Shown piece by piece: positions 7,861-16,390 of a DNA stretch of 64,000 nt. Origin of the DNA: Streptomyces naganishii JCM 4654 (GTDB taxonomy: Bacteria; Actinomycetota; Actinomycetes; Streptomycetales; Streptomycetaceae); the NCBI RefSeq assembly GCF_014650575.1, contig NZ_BMVF01000027.1, positions 18,155 to 82,154 on the forward strand, written 5' to 3'. Each line of letters opens with the position of its first letter. Position 1 is the stretch's first letter. The notes beneath the pieces were generated by a model that was not told the DNA's origin, did no database searches, and saw only the letters and a program-made list of their open reading frames with translations. The position numbers and the translations under genes were made by a program.

Positions 7861-8049
7861 TCAGGCGTCGGTGGACGCGGGGCCACCGGAGGTCTTGGGG
7901 CCGCTCTGCGCCCGTGCGAGGGCGGCGTCGACGGCCGCGTCCTCCTTGGCCTTGGCAGCCCCGCCCTGGGTCTTCACGATCACCCTGACGAGAGCGACGA
8001 AGAACACGGCCATCACGACCGGCGGGACGAGTGCGGAGACGTAGTCCAT
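7861..8049 (-). CDS. Small single-pass membrane protein of unknown function
   Basis: The 62-residue product starts with a single strongly hydrophobic helix (residues about 3-24, with VVMAVFFVALVRVIV) and continues into a charged Lys/Glu/Ala-rich tail ending in Gly/Pro/Ser residues. The tail should face the cytoplasm. I prefer the ATG at 8049, preceded by TGGAG; a TTG at 8079 would add ten residues. It has no recognisable domain. A strong terminator follows. It is a real gene by codon position bias and context, with unknown role. Confidence 0.6.
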   Translation of the reverse strand: MDYVSALVPPVVMAVFFVALVRVIVKTQGGAAKAKEDAAVDAALARAQSGPKTSGGPASTDA

Positions 8050-8103
8050 GACTCCAGAGTAGCCAGGGCGGCGGGACAAACAGGGGCGGGGTGGCCCGGA
8101 CCA

Positions 8104-8772
8104 CTACACGGCGAGTCGCTGCCGGGCGCCGTCCGGGGACGGGGAGGGCTTGCGCCGCGGGAAGACCTCGCCGGGCGTGGGGATCGGGCGGCGGGCCGGC
8201 CGCGGGGTCTCGGGAGCGGGTCCGCGGCCCGGCTGGGCGGGGGCCGGGCGTGCGCCGGGTTTCGGCGCGGGCTTCTTCGCGGGCTTCTGGCCCGGGTCGC
8301 CGCCCTCCGCGCACCGGGCGCCCGGCAGGCCGCCGGGGAGCGCCTGGAGCCCGCGCAGCGGGCTGCGGGAGGCGGGCACGGTGGGTGCGGCGGGTGCGTC
8401 TGCCTGTGCCGGCTCGTAGCGGTCGAGCAGGGCGGCTGCCGCCGGGCGGTCCCGCAGGGTGCGCAGGGCCGACAGGTCGGCCCGCGTGGGCCGGTGGCCC
8501 GAGGCCACGGCCTCGGCGAGGGCCGTGAGGTAGCCGACGGCCGCGCCGGGAAGGGCGTCGCGATAGCGGGCGAGGTCGACCAGCAGGAACGCGCGAAGCC
8601 GGGCGCCCTCGCGCATCGCCTCGTCGAGCGACTCGGCGAGCCGGAGACAGTCCCGAAGGTCCTCGGCGCGGACGGGACGGGGTCGAACGGCGAGGGCGAG
8701 GGCGCGGCGGAGCACACACAGCTCCTCCGAGCCGAACACCATGCCGCCGCGGGTTCCGTATGGCGTAGGCAT
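8104..8772 (-). CDS. Conserved hypothetical protein with helical N-domain and Pro/Lys-rich tail
   Basis: I do not recognise this 222-residue protein. The first 130 residues are predicted helical (GSEELCVLRRALALA, LRDCLRLAESLDEAMREGAR, RLRAFLLVDLARYRDALPGA), and the last 75 are low-complexity, rich in Pro, Lys, Arg and Gly, including the PAKKPAPKPGARPAPAQPGR run. The ATG at 8772 lies exactly six bases after TATGGT, so the mRNA is probably leaderless; longer frames upstream are unconvincing. It may form an operon with the small membrane protein 54 bases downstream. The basic tail could bind nucleic acid or an acidic partner, but this is inference. Confidence 0.65.
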   Translation of the reverse strand: MPTPYGTRGGMVFGSEELCVLRRALALAVRPRPVRAEDLRDCLRLAESLDEAMREGARLRAFLLVDLARYRDALPGAAVGYLTALAEAVASGHRPTRADLSALRTLRDRPAAAALLDRYEPAQADAPAAPTVPASRSPLRGLQALPGGLPGARCAEGGDPGQKPAKKPAPKPGARPAPAQPGRGPAPETPRPARRPIPTPGEVFPRRKPSPSPDGARQRLAV

Positions 8773-8913
8773 GGCCCGACCATACGCGCTAATCAGACAA
8801 ATTCGACATAAGGCGCGATGTGTCACCCGAGTGACACCCACCGACACCTCGGGCGCGCGCCGAGTGCCGCCTGGCACGCGGGGCGGGAGGAGCCCCGCAC
8901 GGGACAGGCGACA

Positions 8914-9090
8914 CCTCACGGGCGTGACACGCGCCGTCCCGCGCGGGCGTGCTGCCGCGACACCTCACGCCGGGTACAGCCGACGCCTGCCGCGAGCGGC
9001 CCGCGCCCCCCACGGGCGGCACGCCCACCACCCCCGCCCGCGTAGCGGGCAGCGCCTCACGGGCGTGGCGCGCGCCGCGCCGCGCGGGGT
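8914..9090. repeat. Imperfect direct repeats in a gene-poor stretch
   Basis: The gap 8773-9162 has no credible gene. It contains two imperfect copies of a roughly 37-bp sequence, at 8914-8950 and 9054-9090, both beginning with a CCTCACGGGCGTG core and ending in CGCGCGGG. A shorter CACCTCACG copy lies near 8961. No function is apparent. Confidence 0.6.
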
Positions 9091-9108
9091 GGCCGGTGTC
9101 TTCCGGTC

Positions 9109-9132
9109 GCGCCGCCCGCCGGGGGGCGGCGC
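9109..9132 (-). terminator. Probable terminator of the pan/nad/coaX operon
   Basis: A 9-bp stem GCGCCGCCC/GGGCGGCGC (9109-9117 against 9124-9132) lies about 30 bases after the coaX stop codon on the minus strand. A second small inverted repeat (CCGCGG twice, near 9140-9158) sits between them. Confidence 0.6.
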
Positions 9133-9162
9133 GTCGTGGCCGCGGTCCGTGGTCCGCGGGGC

Positions 9163-9960
<798 letters not shown>

Positions 9961-9965
9961 GGCCG

Positions 9966-10949
9966 TTACTCCGCCTCGCGCAGGTCCAGGCCGATGTCCA
10001 GGATCGGCGAGGAGTGGGTCAGGGCCCCTACGGCGAGGTAGTCCACGCCGGTCTCCGCGTAGGCGCGGGCGTTGTCCAGGGTCAGCCGGCCCGACGCCTC
10101 CAGCAGCGCCCGGCCGTCGACGATGGAGACCGCCTCCTCGCACTCGCCGGGCGTGAAGTTGTCCAGCAGGATCAGGTCCGCGCCCGCGTCCACGACCTCG
10201 CGCAGCTGGTGCAGGGTGTCGACCTCGACCTCGATCGGGACCTCGGGGAACGCCTCCCGTACGGCCTTGAAGGCCGCCGCCACGCCGCCCGCGGCCACCA
10301 CGTGGTTGTCCTTGACCAGGGCCGCGTCCGACAGGGACATGCGGTGGTTGACGCCCCCGCCGCAGCGGACGGCGAACTTCTCCAGCGACCGCAGACCGGG
10401 CGTGGTCTTGCGGGTGTCGCGGACCCGCGCCTTGGTGCCCTCCAGGGCGTCCGCCCACGCGCGCGTGGCGGTCGCGATGCCGGACAGCCGGCACAGCAGG
10501 TTCAGCGCGCTGCGCTCGGCGGTCAGCAGGTCACGCGTGCGCGTGGTGACCGACAGCAGCTTCTGCCCGGCGTGCACGCGGTCGCCGTCGTCGACGTGGC
10601 GCTCCACCTCGAACTCGTCGGTGCAGACCACCGAGAGCACCGCCTCGGCGACCCGCAGACCGGCCACCACGCCCGCCTCGCGGGCGGTGAAGTCGCCGGT
10701 GGCGACGGCGGTCTCGGGGATGGTGGCGACCGTCGTCACGTCCACGCCGTGGTCGAGGTCCTCCTGGATGGCGACGTTGGCGATGTCCTCGACCTCCACG
10801 GGGTCGAGGTGGGCGTCGGCCAGGAGCTGGGCGAGGGCGGGGTCGAGCCCGCACTCCATGTACTCCTCGTCGGCGTCCGCGCCGCAGGCGCAGCCTCCGC
10901 CGCCGCAGCAGCCGCCGTTCGAGGCGAGGGGAAGGTCTTCGGTGCTCAC
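9966..10949 (-). CDS. nadC: Nicotinate-nucleotide pyrophosphorylase (carboxylating)
   Basis: The 327-residue product converts quinolinate and PRPP to nicotinate mononucleotide. The conserved core includes IAIQEDLDHGVDVTT-type text, RDTRKTTPGLR (quinolinate/PRPP binding), GGGVNHRMSLSDAAL and DLILLDNF. The N-terminus carries an additional Cys-rich segment, GGCCGGGGCACGAD, outside the catalytic fold. I use the GTG at 10949, eleven bases after AGGAG; a GTG at 10958 would instead overlap the nadB stop as GTGA but sits too close to the ribosome site. It is flanked by nadB and coaX in one operon. nadA is not in the window. Confidence 0.95.
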   Translation of the reverse strand: MSTEDLPLASNGGCCGGGGCACGADADEEYMECGLDPALAQLLADAHLDPVEVEDIANVAIQEDLDHGVDVTTVATIPETAVATGDFTAREAGVVAGLRVAEAVLSVVCTDEFEVERHVDDGDRVHAGQKLLSVTTRTRDLLTAERSALNLLCRLSGIATATRAWADALEGTKARVRDTRKTTPGLRSLEKFAVRCGGGVNHRMSLSDAALVKDNHVVAAGGVAAAFKAVREAFPEVPIEVEVDTLHQLREVVDAGADLILLDNFTPGECEEAVSIVDGRALLEASGRLTLDNARAYAETGVDYLAVGALTHSSPILDIGLDLREAE

Positions 10950-10954
10950 TTGTG

Positions 10955-12700
10955 TCACTGCTCCTGGGGGCGGCGGGGCGCGGGGGCCTCGGGGCGGGTC
11001 GGGGGGAAGTCTGCCGTGTCCGTGGTGTGCACGGCGGGCGTCCGGTCCGGGTTCAGCCGTACGACGATGTGGCGGCGCCAGCCGGTGTCGTCGCGCTCGG
11101 GACGGTCCTCGCGCCAGTGGCAGCCGCGGGTCTCCTCGCGCAGCCGGGCGGCGGCGACCAGGACGCGGGCCACGCACAGGAGGTTGGTCGCCTCCCAGGT
11201 GTCGACGCCGGGTTCGGCGGTCTTTCCGTTCTCTTCGAGCGCCCCGCGGGCCTCGGCGTGGAGCTGCTCGAGCCGGTCGGCGGCCTGGGCGAGGGACGCG
11301 GCGGAGCGCAGCACGCCCGCGCCCTCGGTCATGATCCGCTGGATGGCGAACCGCGTCTCGGGGGCGAGCAGGGGGTGGGCCGGCTTCTCGGAGCAGGGCA
11401 CGGGCTCGGGCACGCGCGCGTGCAGGCCGTTCTCCGTGCGCTCGCGCGCGATGTCGGCGGCGATGCGCTCGGCGTAGACCAGGCCCTCCAGGAGGGAGTT
11501 GGACGCGAGGCGGTTGGCGCCGTGCACCCCGGTGCAGGCGACCTCGCCGCACGCGTACAGGCCGGGCACGGTGGTGCGGCCCAGGGAGTCGGTGCGGACG
11601 CCCCCGGAGGCGTAGTGGGCGGCGGGGGCGATCGGGACGGGCTCGGTGACCGGGTCGATGCCGTGGGCGCGGCAGGCGGCCAGGATGGTCGGGAAGCGGT
11701 GCTCCCACATGTCGGCGCCGAAGTGCCGGGCGTCGAGGAACATGTGCTCGACGTCCTGCTCCTGCATGCGGCGCGTGATGCCCTTGGCGACGATGTCCCG
11801 GGGCGCCAGCTCGGCCAGTTCGTGCTGCCCGACCATGAAGCGCACGCCGTCGGCGTCGACCAGGTGGGCGCCCTCGCCACGCACGGCCTCGGAGACCAGG
11901 GGCTGCTGGCCCTCGGCGTCCGGGCCGAGGAAGAGCACGGTCGGGTGGAACTGCACGAACTCCAGGTCGGAGACCTCAGCGCCCGCGCGCAGGGCCAGCG
12001 CCACGCCGTCGCCCGTGGACACGGACGGGTTGGTGGTCGCGGAGAACACCTGGCCCATGCCGCCGGTGGCCAGGACCACGGCGGGCGCGTGCACGGCGCC
12101 GACGCCGTCGTGCTGGCCCTCGCCCATCACGTGCAGGGTCACGCCCGCGGTGCGGCCGGTGGCGTCGGTGAGCAGGTCGAGCACGAGCGCGTTCTCGATG
12201 GTGCGCAGTCCACGCGCGCGTACCGCGTCGACGAGCGCGCGGGAGACTTCCGCGCCGGTCGCGTCGCCGCCCGCGTGGGCGATACGGCGGCGGTGGTGAC
12301 CGCCCTCGCGGGTGAGCTGGATGCCGCCCTCGTCGTCGGTGTCGAAGTGCGCGCCGGTGGAGATCAGCCGCCGCACGGCGTCGGGGCCCTCGGTGACCAG
12401 CAGGCGCACGGCCTCCTCGTCGCACAGGCCCGCCCCCGCGACCAGGGTGTCGTCCAGGTGCTGCTCGGGGGTGTCGCCCTCGCCGAGGGCCGCGGCGATG
12501 CCGCCCTGGGCCCAGCGCGTGGAGCCGTCGTCCAGGCGTGCCTTGGTCACGACGACCGTCGTCAGGCCGGCCGCCTCGCAGCGCAGGGCCGCGGTCAGCC
12601 CGGCCACGCCGGAGCCGACGACCACGACGTCCGCGGAGATGGACCACCCGGGCGCGGGCGCGTGCAGTCGTATGCCTGTGCTGGTGCCTGTGCTGGTCAC
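10955..12700 (-). CDS. nadB: L-aspartate oxidase
   Basis: This 581-residue flavoprotein oxidises L-aspartate to iminoaspartate, the substrate of quinolinate synthase. An N-terminal FAD dinucleotide-binding motif is visible (DVVVVGSGVAGLTAALRCE), then substrate-domain text RWAQGGIAAALGEGDTPEQH and the succinate-dehydrogenase-like GGVRTDSLGRTTVPGLYACG with the GVHGANRLASNSLLEG flavin contact. Length is normal for the family. The GTG start overlaps the panC stop as GTGA, with GGAG seven bases upstream, implying translational coupling. The partner nadA must lie elsewhere in the genome. Confidence 0.96.
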   Translation of the reverse strand: MTSTGTSTGIRLHAPAPGWSISADVVVVGSGVAGLTAALRCEAAGLTTVVVTKARLDDGSTRWAQGGIAAALGEGDTPEQHLDDTLVAGAGLCDEEAVRLLVTEGPDAVRRLISTGAHFDTDDEGGIQLTREGGHHRRRIAHAGGDATGAEVSRALVDAVRARGLRTIENALVLDLLTDATGRTAGVTLHVMGEGQHDGVGAVHAPAVVLATGGMGQVFSATTNPSVSTGDGVALALRAGAEVSDLEFVQFHPTVLFLGPDAEGQQPLVSEAVRGEGAHLVDADGVRFMVGQHELAELAPRDIVAKGITRRMQEQDVEHMFLDARHFGADMWEHRFPTILAACRAHGIDPVTEPVPIAPAAHYASGGVRTDSLGRTTVPGLYACGEVACTGVHGANRLASNSLLEGLVYAERIAADIARERTENGLHARVPEPVPCSEKPAHPLLAPETRFAIQRIMTEGAGVLRSAASLAQAADRLEQLHAEARGALEENGKTAEPGVDTWEATNLLCVARVLVAAARLREETRGCHWREDRPERDDTGWRRHIVVRLNPDRTPAVHTTDTADFPPTRPEAPAPRRPQEQ

Positions 12701-13698
12701 GAGGCGGCTCCGAGGTTTCCGAAGGTGAGGGGGAGGTTGTCGATCAGCCGGGTCGAGCCGACCCGGGCGGCGACGGCGAGGACGGCCTCACCGGTGAAGT
12801 CGTCGTCGATGTCGGTGAAGTCGGACGGGTCGACGAGGGCGAGGTAGTCGAGTTCGAGGGGCGGCGTGGAGCGGGCGGCCTCGTCCAGGACCAGCCGTGC
12901 GGCAGCGCGGACGGCGTCGGCCGCGCCGGGGGACGCCTTGGCGACGGCGGCGGCGTCGGCGGCCGCGCGCGACTCGCCGAGCGCGCTGAGCGCCTCGGCA
13001 CGCGCGCGCGTGGAGGGCACCTCGCGGGCCCGGGCGCGCAGCGCCTCCTGTGCCGCGTGCCGGTCCCGGCCCGCGAACAGGGCCTGGGACAGGGCGAGGG
13101 CGGTGTGCCGCTCGGACGCGGACAGGTAGCGGTTGCGGCTGGACAGGGCCAGTCCGTCGGCCTCGCGCACGGTGGGCACCGCGACGATCTCCACGCCGAA
13201 GTTGAGGTCGCGCACCATGCGGCGGATCAGGGCGAGCTGTTGGGCGTCCTTCTGGCCGTACAGGGCGGCGTCGGGGCGGGTGAGGTGCAGCAGCTTGGCG
13301 ACGACGGTGAGCATCCCGTCGAAGTGGCCGGGCCGCGAGGCGCCCTCCAGACGCTCGCCCATGGGGCCGGCGCTGATGCGCACCTGGGGCTCGCCGCCGG
13401 GGTACACCTCCTCGACGGAGGGTGCGAACACGACGTCGGCGCCCGCCTGTTCGGCGACCTTGAGGTCGGCCTCCAGGGTGCGCGGGTAGCGGTCGAGGTC
13501 CTCGCCGGCGCCGAACTGGAGGGGGTTGACGAAGACGGTGACGACGACCTCGCCGTCGTCGCCCGCGATCCCCCGCGCGGCGCGGATCAGGGTGGCGTGG
13601 CCCTCGTGCAGAGCGCCCATGGTCATCACGACGGCACGGCGGCCGGTACGCGCGCGTGCGTGCAGTTCGCCGGCTGTGCGCAGCAGGGCTGTGGTCAT
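12697..13698 (-). CDS. panC: Pantothenate synthetase
   Basis: The 333-residue enzyme joins pantoate and beta-alanine using ATP. The nucleotidyltransferase HIGH-type motif is MGALHEGH and the KMSKS-type motif is LSSRNRYLS; the QKDAQQLALIRRMVRDL segment binds pantoate. The ATG at 13698 has GGAG seven bases upstream and overlaps the stop of the small repeat ORF as ATGA. The frame remains open beyond that start but the homology begins at MTTALLRTAGELHA. The C-terminal third contains an Ala-rich stretch typical of streptomycete copies. Its product feeds CoaX at the end of the same operon. Confidence 0.95.
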   Translation of the reverse strand: MTTALLRTAGELHARARTGRRAVVMTMGALHEGHATLIRAARGIAGDDGEVVVTVFVNPLQFGAGEDLDRYPRTLEADLKVAEQAGADVVFAPSVEEVYPGGEPQVRISAGPMGERLEGASRPGHFDGMLTVVAKLLHLTRPDAALYGQKDAQQLALIRRMVRDLNFGVEIVAVPTVREADGLALSSRNRYLSASERHTALALSQALFAGRDRHAAQEALRARAREVPSTRARAEALSALGESRAAADAAAVAKASPGAADAVRAAARLVLDEAARSTPPLELDYLALVDPSDFTDIDDDFTGEAVLAVAARVGSTRLIDNLPLTFGNLGAAS

Positions 13699-13913
13699 CG
13701 GGCGTCTCCGTTCCCGGGCTCCGGGGTCGTCCGGCGGCCCTGCTGTGCGTGGCCCGGCACGGTCCGGTGCGCCGGGTGCCCGGTCCGGTGTCCGGCGCGC
13801 GCAGGGGCCGGGTGTCCGGCGCGCGTGCCGGTGGCGTGTCCGGCGCGCGTGGTCGCCGGGTGTCCGGCGCGCGTGAGTGCCGTGCGGTTGTCCGAGTGTT
13901 CCGCGCGGGTCAT
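13695..13913 (-). CDS. 72-residue repeat peptide coupled between DUF2520 gene and panC
   Basis: This small ORF encodes a Thr/Arg/Ala/Gly/His-rich peptide with a repeated TRAGH or ARAGH unit four times, starting MTRAEHSDNRTALTRAGH. Its ATG overlaps the DUF2520 stop as ATGA and has a good GGAGG six bases upstream; its own TGA overlaps the panC ATG as ATGA. Both junctions are the kind seen between truly co-translated genes. No domain is recognisable and the composition is that of a disordered basic peptide. It could be a real product or merely a coupling leader whose translation carries ribosomes to panC; no function is claimed. Confidence 0.5.
   Translation of the reverse strand: MTRAEHSDNRTALTRAGHPATTRAGHATGTRAGHPAPARAGHRTGHPAHRTVPGHAQQGRRTTPEPGNGDAR
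13789..13874. repeat. Four 24-bp tandem repeats inside the small ORF
   Basis: The core GTGTCCGGCGCGCG occurs at 13789, 13812, 13836 and 13860, a period of 23 to 24 bases. On the minus strand the core encodes the (T/A)RAGH units of the small peptide. The variable bases between cores resemble a slippage-prone minisatellite. Confidence 0.85.
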
Positions 13914-14947
13914 CGGTTCCCTCCCTCGCCGCCGTCGCCGAGGCCGTCGTCGCCACGGTCGTCGCGGCCGTGGTCGTCAGGGCCTTGGTCCGGGCCGTCG
14001 CTGCCGTCGCCGCCGTGCGTCGTGCCGGGGGCGCCGGCCGGGCCGGTGGCGTCGGCGAGGACGCCCAGCAGGTCCTCGGCCAGTTCGGGCTTGAGCAGGC
14101 CGTGGGCGAGGGCGCGGTCGGCGGTGGCGCGGGCCATCGCCAGGTAGCCGGCCACGGTCTGCGGGGCGTGCCGGCGCAACTCGCTGACGTGGGCGGCGAC
14201 CGTGCCCGCGTCCCCGCGCGCGACCGGGCCGGTCAGGGCCGCGTCACCGGAGCGCAGGGCGTTGTCCAGGGCGGCGCCGAGCAGCGGGCCGAGCATCCGG
14301 TCGGGGGCCTCGACGCCGGCCTCGCGCAGCAGCTCCATGGACTGGGCGACCAGGGTCACCAGGTGGTTGGCGCCCAGCGCGAGCGCCGCGTGGTACAGCG
14401 GGCGCATGTCCTCGGCGATCCACTCCGGCTCGCCGCCCATCTCGACGACCAGGGCCTCGGCGGCCAGCCGCAGCTCCTCGGGCGCGGTGACGCCGAAGGA
14501 GCAGCCGGCCAGCCGCTGCACGTCCACGGGCGTGCCCGTGAAGGTCATCGCAGGGTGCAGGGCCAGGGGCAGCGCGCCCGCGCGCAGGGCGGGGTCGAGG
14601 ACCTTCGCGCCGTACCGCCCGGAGGTGTGCGCGAGCAGCTGGCCGGGGCGGACGGCCCCCGTCTCGGCGAGGCCGGTGACCAGCCCGGGCAGGGTGTCGT
14701 CGGGGACGGTCAGGAGCACCAGGTCGGCCCGCTGGAGGACCTCGGCTGGCGGCACCAGGGGGACGTCGGGGAGCATCAGGTCGGCGCGCCTGCGGGAGGC
14801 GTCGGAGACCCCGGAGACGGCCACCGGCCGGTGCCCGGCGAGCCGCAGGGACGCGGCGAGCGCGGGGCCCACCCGGCCGGCGCCGACGACGCCGACGGTG
14901 AGCCGCGCGGGACGGTCCCTGGGATCTGGCTGTTGGCTTGTAGTCAC
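13910..14947 (-). CDS. Rossmann-like and DUF2520 domain-containing protein
   Basis: This 345-residue protein has an N-terminal NAD(P)-binding Rossmann fold (LTVGVVGAGRVGPALAASLR) followed by a helical DUF2520 domain containing HPAMTFTG and YHAALALGANHLVTLV. It resembles short-chain ketopantoate reductase or proline reductase-like dehydrogenases, and family members often lie beside panC, so a role in pantoate supply is plausible but unproven. The C-terminal 40 residues are a Gly/Asp-rich tail. It is the first gene of the pan/nad/coaX operon, starting at GTG 14947; the divergent gap 14948-15133 should hold its promoter, which I cannot identify with confidence. Confidence 0.88.
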   Translation of the reverse strand: MTTSQQPDPRDRPARLTVGVVGAGRVGPALAASLRLAGHRPVAVSGVSDASRRRADLMLPDVPLVPPAEVLQRADLVLLTVPDDTLPGLVTGLAETGAVRPGQLLAHTSGRYGAKVLDPALRAGALPLALHPAMTFTGTPVDVQRLAGCSFGVTAPEELRLAAEALVVEMGGEPEWIAEDMRPLYHAALALGANHLVTLVAQSMELLREAGVEAPDRMLGPLLGAALDNALRSGDAALTGPVARGDAGTVAAHVSELRRHAPQTVAGYLAMARATADRALAHGLLKPELAEDLLGVLADATGPAGAPGTTHGGDGSDGPDQGPDDHGRDDRGDDGLGDGGEGGNR

Positions 14948-15133
14948 GCGACAGTGGCCTTCCCGTTCCAGTCCGCTCCGGGTACCGGACGATTTCTCGT
15001 CATGTTAACGCTATCGCTCGCGGCGACGTCCGGTCGTCCACAGGCTGTGGGTTACGCCACGCCGCGGTGGAGCGGCCCGGCCACTCCGAAATCCGGGTGT
15101 CAGCAGGCGGCGGCCCGCGCGATGATCCAGGGC

Positions 15134-16324
15134 ATGAGCGACACGGAAGAGCCTGAATCCGAGGACGAGCGGCGCAAGCGGCTCAGGCAGCGGCGCATGA
15201 GCGCGCACCGGAGCGCGGAGCGCGTGCTCGCGCGCCCCGGTTTCCTGGGCACGCTCCGCGAGCGGCTGGCGCTGCTGGAGCGGGCGCCGGAGCTGTACAA
15301 CTTGGACCAGCCGTCGGACATGTACGGCGACGGCGTGGTCGAGGCCCTGGAGGAGAGGACGGCCGGGCTGCTCGGCAAGGAGGCGGCCGCCTTCTTCCCG
15401 ACCGGGACGATGGCCCAGCAGGTGGCCCTGCGCTGCTGGGCGGGCCGCACCGGCGACCCGGCCGTCGCCCTGCACGCCCTGGCCCACCCCGAGGTGCACG
15501 AGAGGCACGCGCTCAGCCAGGTGAGCGGCCTGCGGCCGGTGCGGGTGACCGGCGAGCCCCGGCCGCCGACGGCCGCGGAGGTGCGCGGACTCGACGAGCC
15601 CTTCGGCACCCTGATGCTCGAACTGCCGCTGCGCGACGCCGGGTTCCTGCTGCCCTCCTGGGAGGAGCTCACCGAGGTGGTGGAGGCGGCGCGCGAGCGC
15701 GAGGCGGTGGTGCACTTCGACGGCGCGCGCCTGTGGGAGTCCACGGTCCACTTCGGCCGCACCCTCGCCGAGATCGCGGACCTTGCCGACAGCGTCTACG
15801 TGTCGTTCTACAAGTCCCTCGACGGCTACGGCGGAGCGGCGCTGGCCGGTCCGAGGGAGCTGGTGGAGGAGGCCAGGGCCTGGCGGCACCGGTACGGCGG
15901 CACGGCGTTCCAGCAGTTCCCCACCGCGCTGTCGGCGCTGGCCGGCCTCGAGCGCGAACTGCCCCGGCTGCCCTCGTACGTGCGGCACGCGCGCGTGGTC
16001 GCCGCCGCGCTGCGCGAGGGGTTCGCGGAGGCCGGACTGCCGTGGGCGCGGGTCCATCCCGCCGAGCCGCACACCCACGAGTTCCAGCTCTGGCTGCCGT
16101 ACGACGCGGACGTCCTCGCCCGGGCCGCGATCCGCACCGCCGAGGAGACCGGGACGATGCTCTTCCCGGACGGCTGGGACGCCCGGGGTCCGGGGATCGC
16201 CCTCACCGAGGTCTCCGTACGGGCCGCGGGCCTGGAGTGGACGGCCGACGACGTACGGGAGGCGGTCGCCGGGTTCACCGCCCGCCTGACGGAAGAGATG
16301 AAAGGGGCAAACGGGGCGAACTAG
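15134..16324 (+). CDS. Threonine aldolase-like beta-eliminating lyase
   Basis: This 396-residue PLP enzyme belongs to the fold-type I threonine aldolase/beta-eliminating lyase group. Visible features are the cofactor-site stretch AAFFPTGTMAQQVAL, the acidic VVHFDGARLWES with the aspartate that contacts the pyridine nitrogen, and SVYVSFYKSLDGYGGAALAG, where the lysine of FYKSL should form the Schiff base. It probably cleaves a beta-hydroxy amino acid to glycine and an aldehyde, though substrate varies in this family. I use the ATG at 15134; ATG 15122 would add four residues. It stands alone, divergent from the DUF2520 operon. Confidence 0.85.
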   Translation: MSDTEEPESEDERRKRLRQRRMSAHRSAERVLARPGFLGTLRERLALLERAPELYNLDQPSDMYGDGVVEALEERTAGLLGKEAAAFFPTGTMAQQVALRCWAGRTGDPAVALHALAHPEVHERHALSQVSGLRPVRVTGEPRPPTAAEVRGLDEPFGTLMLELPLRDAGFLLPSWEELTEVVEAAREREAVVHFDGARLWESTVHFGRTLAEIADLADSVYVSFYKSLDGYGGAALAGPRELVEEARAWRHRYGGTAFQQFPTALSALAGLERELPRLPSYVRHARVVAAALREGFAEAGLPWARVHPAEPHTHEFQLWLPYDADVLARAAIRTAEETGTMLFPDGWDARGPGIALTEVSVRAAGLEWTADDVREAVAGFTARLTEEMKGANGAN

Positions 16325-16344
16325 GCGCAGACGCCCGGCGGGTG

Positions 16345-16378
16345 GCCCGGCCGGCCCTGATTGTCAGTGCGGCCGGGC
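16345..16378 (+). terminator. Probable terminator after the aldolase gene
   Basis: A 9-bp GCCCGGCCG/CGGCCGGGC stem (16345-16353 against 16370-16378) with a 16-base loop begins 21 bases after the aldolase stop. It reaches close to the next start, so the following gene's promoter may be upstream of it or overlap it. Confidence 0.45.
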
Positions 16379-16390
16379 ACCATGGGGGGC

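Noticed and set aside
13789..13874. CRISPR-like regular repeats
   Set aside because: The period is only 24 bases with nearly no spacer and no cas genes; they are coding tandem repeats of a small ORF.
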